Below, in pieces: positions 1-9,300 of a DNA stretch of 64,000 bases. The notes beneath the pieces were generated by a model. The model was given only the letters and a program-made list of their open reading frames with translations. It ran no database searches and was not told where the DNA came from. The number at the start of each line of letters is the position of its first letter. Position 1 is the stretch's first letter. The position numbers and the translations under genes are program-made. Origin of the DNA: Hirundichthys speculiger (taxonomy: Eukaryota > Chordata > Actinopteri > Beloniformes > Exocoetidae); contig JAGFBZ010000178.1 in NCBI GenBank assembly GCA_018398805.1, positions 2,105,856 through 2,169,855 on the forward strand, read 5' to 3'.

Positions 1-39
1 TGAACAAGGTGTGACTGGTTAAATGGATATGCACTTTAC

Positions 40-75
<36 letters not shown>

Positions 76-257
76 GGGAGAGGTGGGGCTCCTTTACTTA
101 GAAAAAAACCCAGATCCTCTTCTGGGGAGACTTGTTCATCTGCTCCAGGCTGGATTTAAAGTTGGCGGTGGGTCAGTTCAGCTCTGGAACTTTCTGAGGC
201 TCTCATCTGAGGAGGCTACCGGCTGATGGACAGACCTTCAGTTCAGTTTTCAGCCAC
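1..257. other. A-rich tract and flank of a LINE 3' end
   Basis: A homopolymer A run of about 30 bases (from about 41 to 72) is followed by sequence that reads into the LINE relic starting near 230. Short apparent open frames here are created by the A-run (poly-lysine) and show no family signature. I see no gene. Confidence 0.5.
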
Positions 258-690
258 ATGCACCCTCTGCTCAGTTTTACAGTAGCAGATGATGTTTCGT
301 CACTTTTCCAAAACACCGCCGCCAGGCTTTTAGCTCATACCAGAGGAAGTGACCACGTTACACCAGTCCTAGCCGGCCTTCACTGGCTGCCGGTGAGTTT
401 TAGAATTAATTCTAAGACCTTATTGCTAGTTTTTAAAGCCTTGAATGGCCAGGCTCCTGCCTACATACTAGAAATGCTAACTCCTTATGAGCCTGAGCGC
501 AGCCTGAGATCCTGACAGGGCCCTCCTGATAGTTGTTGGTTTTATTTTATAATTTTACAGTGTTTTATGGGATCTTACTGTTCTTATTTTAAGTTTTAGT
601 GATTGTGATCTCTATTTGTTTTTACTGTCAAGAACTTTGTAACTTTGTTTTTTGAAAGGTGCTATACAAATAAAGTTATTATTATTTTGG
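230..690 (+). mobile_element. L2-clade LINE, 3' end of ORF2 plus 3' UTR
   Basis: Residues encoded at 258-515 match the extreme C-terminal signature of teleost L2-type ORF2, with QNTAARLL, HVTPVLAGLHWLPV and FKALNGQAPAY in order. The same signature occurs in the longer LINE at 59124-59534. The frame stops at 513-515, and the 3' UTR ends in a GGTGCTATACAAATAAAG-type tail with (TTA)n at about 660-686. It is a 5'-truncated, dead insertion. Confidence 0.75.
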
Positions 691-699
691 CCTCACAAT

Positions 700-830
700 T
701 GGTGTGTATTACATTGTGTAATGTCATATTTTGTTGTTGTTGTTTGCCAACTCTGCAGGCTTTAATTAATTAAATATTTTCCCTTCGGAGGTGAATAAAG
801 TATTTTTGAATCGAATTTATCGAATTTATC
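700..830 (+). mobile_element. Second short retroelement 3' tail
   Basis: The stretch ends at about 785-825 with GGTGAATAAAGTATTTTTG followed by (GAATTTATC)-like repeats, the form of a LINE/SINE 3' terminus. Only the tail is recognisable, so the family is not assigned. Confidence 0.4.
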
Positions 831-1416
831 AACATCATTTAAAGTTCGCATCAAAACTTCTCATTTCTTCTCTCAGTCTCCCTACTTTTCCGTTGCTTTT
901 TGCTCACCAGACCAACTAAATAGACCAACCTACTGACAAGAAGCTGGATTTGCTTTTGACATTAGTGGAGGTATCATCAGGCCACACACCCCAGTTTAAC
1001 GTAACCCTAACCCTCCATACACCATAGTACACCTGAAACTGGTTTATGTCAATATTATCATTTCTATTTAGTGGGCATTTGTTTTACTCCTTTCTGAATA
1101 CAGTAACATATTAATTTATAAGTTTGTGTGATGGTAAAAAGGAAGTCATGACTAACAAGGAGGTAGCCTTACGAAAAGGCTTCACAGCTTTCCTCCAACC
1201 ATAGTACAGTCAATAAAAGAACAATGAAACATAAAATTATATCCGCACATTAAAACAAATCACCGAAAATATGCTGCAGATTTTATGACTATATGTGGAC
1301 TCTGCAGATGCATAGACCCTCTGTAGCCACTAGGGGGCGTCCAAGCAACGAGATCAGCCTCAACATCCAGCATTTGGAGAGAAATAAATTTCAGAGTTTA
1401 TAGAGTCAGAATTTGT
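831..1416. other. Non-coding; CTCF-like motif only
   Basis: No gene or element is recognised. The sequence CCACTAGGGGGCG at 1327-1339 matches the vertebrate CTCF core consensus on the plus strand. The match is by motif only; binding is not shown. Confidence 0.35.
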
Positions 1417-1660
1417 TCTAAAGTTGAAACCAGACGTTTACATACACTGTTTAGAAATACACATAATTCTTTTTTTCCCTCTCACTGTCTGACATTAAAT
1501 CAGACTAAACTCTTCCTGTTTTAAGTCAGTTACAATGACCAAAATTATTTCTATTTGCTAAATAGCAGAATAATGAGAGTAATGGAAGCTCCTGATAGGT
1601 TAATTGACAGCATTTGAGTTCATTGGATGCATAAACCCAAGAATATTCCAGCACGCAGAC
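1417..1660. mobile_element. Tc1-like transposon terminal inverted-repeat relic
   Basis: The sequence around CAGACGTTTACATACACTG at 1430-1448 and the stretch after it resemble the long outer inverted repeat of teleost Tc1-family transposons. No transposase frame and no second end are recognisable, so this is a remnant of one end. Confidence 0.55.
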
Positions 1661-3060
1661 CTTGTTAAGACACGTGTGGCTTTTCCCACTGCAGAACTTT
1701 AACTCGTCTTATTAAAGAAACCAAAGAGAAATGATACCATAAATTAGAGTTTTCATCATTTTGAAAAAACTTTCAAAAAAACATTGGAGCCTCAAAAGCC
1801 ACCTCCTTGCAGGCATGGCGGCCATGTTGGTAGCTATGAAAGTTGATAGTATACAAGAAGTCGAATGAGGATAGGGTCACAAGAAACAACCAAACAGAAA
1901 AAATGAAGATAGAAAGAAAACTGGTGGAAAAATAAATCGGTTCTATCTGACAAGTTCTCAACCGAAGCGAGATGTATTTTATTCCAAGAGAACAACAAGA
2001 ACATATTGATGTTAAAATGGAGCCATTTTACCATTTCATGGAAGATATTTGCACATTTTGACTTTAATGGCAGCATCACATTTGAAACATTTTAGTCACA
2101 CAAGAGTCTCAAATCATTCATGTAGCTGACTTAATAAACTGTAAACATCTGTGTGGATAAGTCTCATTAAAACTCATATTTTGTTCTGAACGTTTCATTG
2201 TGACTAAAGCCCACTGCCCTAACATCTGCATCTGAGCTTTAGGTTTTAGCTGAGGTCAACCACTAGAGGTCTCTTTTCCTGCATGTTTGCTTCGACCTGC
2301 ACAGGTAAGTTTTAATAAGGAGACACAGCACATTTTGTGTGCGCCCCAAGTGCTGCCTCTAAATCAAAGACCATCAGAAATATACATATTTATAGTGTAT
2401 TATTTATTCGCTCCTCTGTCTTGGTGATGTTAAAGATGAAGTCATTAATCTCAGTGTGCCTCAAAGTGCTCCACCACTTTCCTGTCCTTCCCTGTCTGTC
2501 TGGGGCAGGCGCCCCATCCTTTTGTTTCCTTTAGCAGAACAGAGAGCATTCAGAGGTGGGTCCACCCAAAACTTGCGCCACACCACTGTCACGCACGTGC
2601 AGCAGGCGTGCACGTGGGTGCAATGTCACGTGACATGAGAAGAAAAGGCACGTTGATCAGTATCAGGTCAACCAATCATGCAGTGGAATGAACAAAACCC
2701 AGAGATTTCAAAGAAACAAGGAAATCATCAAACATATACAAGTGATTCAATTATATTAATCATTTATTAATTTATTTATATGATAAAAACACTTCTTTGG
2801 TACTTTGCATCAGTTTGCTGACTGCTATTTTGTTTAAAAAAAATACCTGTACTTACAAGGTTCTTAAAATAAGTTCAAACAAAACAATACAATGACCTGA
2901 CAATAAGAACTATCCATTTATACTGAATAATCTAATAGTTTCTCAGCTGCTCCACTAATAACAACAATGGTAATATTAATAATAATGCCTTTAGTTTTGT
3001 TATTTAAGTTTTTTTTTTTTTTTAAGCAGGTTGTGTGAGGCTGTTTTGGGTAGTTAGAGT
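1661..3060. other. Intergenic, nothing recognised
   Basis: AT-rich sequence with a CpG-richer patch at 2550-2640. Short open frames on both strands have no domain signature, codon bias or paralogous support. I see no gene. Confidence 0.4.
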
Positions 3061-3076
3061 CTAGCAGACAGTAGCC

Positions 3077-3145
3077 TCCCTGGTTGTCAGTGATACGACT
3101 CTCACTACCACGTGGGAGGTCTGGGTTTGATTCCCAGTTGTGCCA
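3077..3145 (+). repeat. tRNA-Glu-like sequence (SINE head or tRNA pseudogene)
   Basis: The segment starts TCCCTGGTTGTCAGTG and contains GGGTTTGATTCCCAG at about 3123-3137, the arrangement of tRNA-Glu box A and box B. The middle CTCTCACTACC matches the Glu anticodon arm region. Stem complementarity is degraded and no tRNA 3' end follows, so a tRNA-derived SINE head is more likely than a working tRNA gene. Confidence 0.6.
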
Positions 3146-3530
3146 GGCAGGGCATCCGGGGTCAACAAAAAACATAAATCATGCTGCTGTGGTGAAAACT
3201 AACGGGAGCAGCTGAAAAGACAGTTTTTAGTGTTGTAGACAGCAGTCACCTTCGGTTGTTTGGAGAATCATGAATTATGAGGTGAAACTAGCGGCTACTC
3301 CGAACCTCAAACTTCACAGGGATCAGCTTCACCACTTAACCTTATCAGAATCTGGAGTGACAGCTGTCAAATATGTCAGAAGTACTTCACACAACCCCAT
3401 ATCAAAAAAAAAAAAAAATTATCTGCAGATACAGAATATTCCTCTGGCATTTTTCTCTGGAGCGTGCAAGAAGTACTGCACCTTTATTTGATAACGTAGT
3501 CTGAGGGGTGGTGTTTTGTTTGGCTAAGAG
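3146..3530. other. Intergenic, nothing recognised
   Basis: Contains only a short A-run at about 3404-3418. The last eight bases (3523-3530, GCTAAGAG) are the left target duplication of the next element. Confidence 0.4.
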
Positions 3531-3801
3531 CAGGGGCGATTCTAGGGTCAGAGCTTTAGGGGTGCTGAGCCCCCAACGAGCCCCACCACAACCCACAAGT
3601 AACGTTAGTGAGATACCATTAGGCAGGGTCATTTTCATTTTCATTCTTAAAATATAAACTTAAACCACAAACTATGGATTAAGTTTTGGACATTATCTGA
3701 GCCTGTCAAATGCGAACTAAAATTTTAGAATAACGACATTTCTTACTCCAGGTTTTTGGGGTGCTGAAGCACCCCTAAAAAAAGGGCTAGCCTCGCCCAT
3801 G
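3531..3801. mobile_element. Small hAT-type MITE with imperfect 8-bp TSD
   Basis: The 271-bp unit begins CAGGGGCG and ends CGCCCATG, a 7/8 terminal inverted repeat. It is flanked by GCTAAGAG (3523-3530) and GCTGAGAG (3802-3809), an 8-bp duplication with one mismatch. Eight-base duplications and CAGGG ends are typical of hAT. There is no coding capacity. Confidence 0.7.
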
Positions 3802-3809
3802 GCTGAGAG

Positions 3810-4685
3810 CACTGCTACATTACAAAAAAACTTCTTTTCCCAGTTAAAAACTGTCCAACACAGACACAAAACTTTAAATTTGTGAAACTTAAAACTAAAA
3901 CATGTATACGGTACCTAATTCAGTTTCGTTGACACACTTCAAGCAACAGTGTATAACTTCTACAGCTTTCTGTGGTCCAGTCCAGATCACTCTTACGAGA
4001 ACATGTACGAAACTACGGCGAGGCCTTACAAACAAGGGCGACGTCTTGTTCTCCTCTTTGAAGGGAGCTAAAAAGTGTGATTCCTCGTTTGACCACTAGA
4101 GGGTGGCTCCAATGGGGGCTACTGGACTACCATTGAATATGACATGTAGGGAGGCAGAACTCACACTGTTCTGGGGATTTGCAATGCTGTTTCTTTCAGC
4201 TTCCTCTTATGCTGCCACCTAGAGGATACCATTTTCAGGGTACTGGGGTAGCCCCCCATCTCCACTGACCCCCATGTAAAAATGGCCACATTTACAACAA
4301 TACATTTTTAAAACATTTTTTTAAAATGCACATAAAAGTATACAAAGTTGAAAAAATTCCTGGATTGACTCTGGCCATGGTTTTTGAGTGACAGTCTGTG
4401 GTGTCAAACGTCTAGCTGTCACTTTAGCTACTTGGGCCTTTATGTAAATTTGACCTATAAGCTGCTAATAAAGAACTAACAGAGTAAAATCATGATTATT
4501 TTAAAAATAATGTAACTTGTGTTGTTAACTGAACTCACGGACCTCTGTGACTGATTCTTGGTTGACCTGGAAGGATCCAGGTCTGCAGCTATCTTCACCC
4601 CCAGAGTTGACAGGAGGACTCGATGGCCTCTAGCTTGTCAGCTACCTCTTGCAGCAGCTGGATCCTCCGGTCGAGTGACCATTTC
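3810..4685. other. Intergenic, left of the duplication boundary
   Basis: No gene is recognised. CCACTAGAGGGTGG at about 4093-4106 is a second CTCF-like match. Similarity to the 36-kb region starts only at about 4686, so this stretch lies outside the duplicated block. Confidence 0.4.
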
Positions 4686-5100
4686 AGGACCCTTCCTCAT
4701 TGACTAAATGAACCACTAGCCAGGCGGGGGGTGGGCAGACAGAAAGCTGTACTTCAGCAAATATCAGCAACAAAGTGAAACAAAATTATAAAGAAGATTG
4801 GGCCTCCAAAACACCGTCAGACTCATAAAACCACACAGGAAACAAGTACCTAAAGTTATTGCTTCTGAAAGCCAAGCTACCCAATCAGGGGGCAGCAAGA
4901 CTTTTATCGACTTCATTTATGTTAAATAAATAATAGTACAGTGAAAAAACACTACACATTGCTTGTCTTTGGTTGTTATTGCCTAATAAGCCCACCTACA
5001 ATCACATATTTAATGTTTTACAACATTTGTGCACAATTGTAGACTTTATATATTCTGCAAACCACTGTGTTTTTGTTGTTATTTACATCCACAGCATGGT
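4686..5100. repeat. Left end of the tandem segmental duplication (copy A)
   Basis: From about 4686 the sequence aligns with small indels to 35985 onward. Shared blocks include AAATGAACCACT, GACAGAAAGCTGTAC and TTCATTTATGTTAAAT in the same order. It is non-coding 3' flank of the duplicated MATE gene. Confidence 0.75.
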
Positions 5101-5650
5101 TGTCTGACTGGAATCCTGTCAGTGTCGTCTGTCCATGTTTCCAGACATTTTTAGGCTTACTAGCAAGATGGCCACTTCACAGAAGACTGACGGGACAACG
5201 AAGGCCTCTGCCTGTCACGTAAGAGGATTTCCCACCTGGAACGACTCCAAAATCGCCAGCAATAAGTTGGATTTGTTCCAGGTGAGAGATGGATTCTGCC
5301 CTCTGTCTCCAATTGTATTCCTAATTTTTTGGACAAAATTTCCAGGTTCAGTCAAGGTCTGAAGGGGTTCTGCCTTTTGCAGATGATGTGGTCCTGCTGG
5401 CGATCATCGGGGGGGGGTCTCTGGCTCTCACAGTAGCAGCTGAATCTGACACCATGATTCTCAGCTTGGAAAAGGCTGGAAGGCCTCCTGCACATCGGGA
5501 GAGAGGTACTGCCTCATGTGGAGGGGTTCAAGTATTTTGGAGTTTTGTTGATGAGTGAAGGAGGAGTAGAGGAGATGGACAGGCGGGTTGGTACTGGTTA
5601 CTAGTTCTAATGAACTAAAGCCACATGCCTCTAATTCAATCATAAAATGA
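5100..5650 (+). mobile_element. RTE-type LINE fragment (A-side copy)
   Basis: Plus-strand translations give FCPLSPIVFLIF, EGFKYFGVLL and MDRRVGT, fragments of an RTE reverse transcriptase like the better preserved element at 52.4-55.4 kb. Frames are broken by indels and a G-run at about 5409-5416. A near-identical relic is at 36330-36850, so the insertion predates the duplication. Confidence 0.65.
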
Positions 5651-6058
5651 TCAGGTGGGATGCATCACAGAATTCATTGGAGTTGAATGGTAAGGGGACG
5701 CTTTTACTCCTTTTACTTTCTAAACCACAGCTGCTTTGAATTCTTATGTAATATCTCATCCCATAAATTAAAAAAAAACCAAAAAAACAAGAGAATATTG
5801 CTGCATGTCCAGAGGAAACATATAATCATATAATTAAAGGCTTTCCCAACCTTATCATCCGATTGGATCCAGCTCTCTGGCAACGAGCAGCTGCACGGTT
5901 ATACGTGATTAGGTTGTCTAATCGCTGCACAAAGCTGCTGGTTCTCAGCAGGACACGGGAGCCTCTGAACCAGCAAAAGTGATCCAGAGTTAACAAAAAC
6001 ATAATTCACTCCAACTCTGAACCGTCAGACCTGAAGACTGTCGATCTGAGCAGCAGCT
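5651..6058. other. 3' flank of MATE copy A
   Basis: Non-coding. AGGTT at 5911-5915 is the empty counterpart of the solo LTR found at 37271-37880 in copy B. Confidence 0.6.
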
Positions 6059-6330
6059 TCACAGCAGCAGAGCGGTGAGGAACCGAGACGCAATGATTCC
6101 AACGGCGAGGATGAAGACCATGAGCAGCAAAGTCAGGCCACGGCGAATAACCAGCTGCCTCACTGTCAAAACATCCCCCACTGTAGTGATGGTGGATTTA
6201 TTCTGGTCTGGACCATCAGCCTCCTCATACGTGCTTTTCTGCTCTGGAACATGAGCCTCCTGGTGCGTGTGGTTCTCCTCATCACAGCTGGATGCCGTTA
6301 CTTTGACCTGGGTCTGGCTGGGATTGTTTT
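6059..6330 (-). CDS. slc47a: MATE copy A exon 16 and ancestral stop
   Basis: The ancestral frame is fully open to TGA at 6059-6061 and encodes a hydrophilic loop followed by [20 protein letters not shown] and a short tail, the C-terminal 13th helix of MATE1-type proteins. With the exon 14 frameshift, translation ends at the TGA at 6282-6284, so the helix is not made unless the shift is corrected. Acceptor AACCTCAG. Confidence 0.88.
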
Positions 6331-9300
6331 CTGAGGTTTTGAAAAAGAAGATCTCAATATTAAAACCCTGCAGTGACAGCGATGAGTCATAAAGTGCTTC
6401 CTCACTTACCTCCTTTTTCCATGCAGACCATCTTCTTCTCCTCTTTGACTTGGACTCCTGCTCTCACCAGAGCCTGTTCAGACACGAAAAGCCACTGTTG
6501 TGATCGAGCTTAAAGTGAACTGATGCTTAGTAACAACCCCAGCTCCAAAAAACCTGGGACAGTGTGTGAAATGTAAAAGTAAAATGCAATGATTTGCAAG
6601 TCTCAAACCCATCTTTAGTTGAAAACAATACAGAAAATACACCATGAATGTTTGGTTTTTGGTTTTGGACAAACCAAAAAGAACATTTCTTAGTTGGTTA
6701 AATGGCAACAACTTGGTGACATGAACATCTCAGTGTCGCAGAAGTTAAGAAGGACAAAAAGAGCTGCACAAAAAAAAAAAAAAAAAAACTGATGAGATGT
6801 TACTCAGAAATTCAGAGTGTTGATGCTGCAGCGTGCAGTTTTCTGCTCATTTGTTTATTTTCATTTGCACTATGTTGCTGAAACAGAAATAATCCAAGTT
6901 CCACATAGTCCATGTTTTTCCCCCAATATTGATTGTACATAATATCATAAACTCATCGTAAGAGTCGGTAGGAATCTCTGTGCGCTTAGGAAAAGGTCCA
7001 AAATCAATTGTAATCTTTGTGGATGTCACTGCATTAAAAACAGATATGACTCTAAAATCTGAAATTGCCTGGGCTTCCAGGAACACATTCGGACGTCACC
7101 ATCTAAAAACACATTTCACCATGCCATCCATCAAACCCTGGTTCAACATCTGACATAGAAAGAAGAGGCCTTGTGAGAACCTGGCCCAGGAACACGCTGG
7201 TCTCCTTTGGGTCAAAGCCCATTTAAAGTGGACTGAGTGGTCAGATTTGTTTAAACATCTAAATTCTATTTGGAAACCATATATGCCCCGTCCTCCAGAG
7301 TCAAGAGGAGAGGAAACATCAGGTTTGTTCATCCAGTTCAAACACCTTCATCTCTGATGGTTCGTGGGTGGATTAGTGCCAATGAAATGGGCAGGTTGCA
7401 CATCTGGAAAGATCAATGTTAGAAGTTCATAGACCAACATCTGGTCTCCCCAGGAGCCAGAAGAACATTGGACTGTACATAAGATCTGGAGATGCTACAA
7501 AGTGGTTAACATCACCATGTCCCAGGTTTTTGAGACATGTCGCCACCATTAGATGCAAAACTACAGTTTGCTTCCTTAAGATGGTACATTTTCTCAGCTT
7601 GAAGATTTGACATGTTTCCAATGTTCTATTATTAGCAAATTACTGCATCGTGTTTTTATTCACATTTTAAAGGGTCCCACTTTTTCAGAAATTAGGACTG
7701 CAGACTGGCTTCGTGACAGATGCACCCACCTCCTCTGCAGCCTTCTTCCAGTCCAGATTTGCTCAGAAATATGATGAAGAACGTGGACTGCATCACCACG
7801 CAAACTGTAAGTCCTGTCCACAGTCCTGTTGAGAAGACGAGGAGGAGTCGTAAAGAACTTCCTGACAAATAAAAGTCAATTCTGAGGACACATGTTCAGT
7901 CAACTGTAGCACACGGTAACCTACTCTTACCCATAATGCCCATGTTGGCCGCAAACATCAAGGACACACCAATGGGGAAGCCGATAAGGTAGTAGCCCAC
8001 CAGGTTGCACAGAGCACCGACCAGTTGTTTTCCTACCCCTCTCAGAACACCCCCAGTGACGCCCTTTAAGCACCAAACACAGTCTCACATTTTAATGTGT
8101 CGACATTGCTTTGAAATGTTGGCGTGATGCAGTTTCTTACCGCAACGGCGTCAGCAAGATGCAAGAAGCAGAAAATGATTAAGACATCAGCAACTCTCGG
8201 CAAAATCTCCCTGCAAGAACAAACAAACTGAGTCTTGGTGCACGTCGTTGGGAAACATCCATGGACAAATGATAAACATTTAGCTCACTGACAAATATGT
8301 TCAACTGGGGTTGTTCGGTAACACTGGCGGAGCCTTCTCAATAAATCAGAGTTCTGAACACCGTAGTTTGTGTTCTGATCCTCTAAATGGCAGCACCGCC
8401 ACTTTAACGGCGACAAGTCAACCATGCAGATAAATTTAGATTGAGGGAGAATGGCCTGGTGAGTTCTACTGCTGGTTGGAAAAAGGTAGGGACAGGAATA
8501 AACTTTCTTTTCCTGACAAAAGAAGAGGACCTACTCTTTATTTTGGCAGTTTAGTTCACAGTCATAAAAGACAATGTTCTATTGGTTTAGGAAAATCAGT
8601 CAAAATGCTCTGAAACGCTGGAAGTATGAGGCTCTCTGCTCTGCAGCTGTCTGGCAGCCAGTGAGTTAACTAAAAGTGCTGTAAAAAAAAAAAAAAAAAT
8701 TCTTTTGAATCCATGTTTTCAGTAGCGTATCTTTGTTTTTGTCTACTGAAAATGGTTTAAACGGGGTGACTAATACATGTGGATGAACGTGTCTGAGCTG
8801 AGCTGACTTTCATTACCATCAATAGACTGAGTCTCTGTGAATCAGCATGAGGGTTGCTAACCTCAGTTAATGTTTAACAGTTTTAAACAGACACAGAAGG
8901 AGAGAGGAGGCCTTTCAGCGTTTTACTCACGGGTCTGAGGTGAAAATATATCCGATGACATGTCTGGAGCTGCCCACGATTGCTCCAATGACACACGCGT
9001 TGACGACTGCGGGAAGAAAATTCAGCAGAGTGAAATTGAAAAAGCAATAATCAGCTGAATTATTTATAAATTATTATTTTGATTATTTCTAAAATATAGT
9101 TTGAGCCACTGCTGCATTTCTGATGAGTTTCAGGCAGACGTCTGGGTCATCATGACCTTGATTCAACATGGCAGTTTCTTCAGATTCTGCATCAGATTGT
9201 TGTCAAGTATTTCGTCTAAGAGAGAGTTTTCTTTAACTCATGTGTTCATTACTGATTAATGAACTCTACCAGCCAAACCAGACACCTCTGTTCAGGCATA

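Noticed and set aside
23..226. Open frame beginning with poly-lysine
   Set aside because: Produced by a poly-A tract at a retroelement junction.
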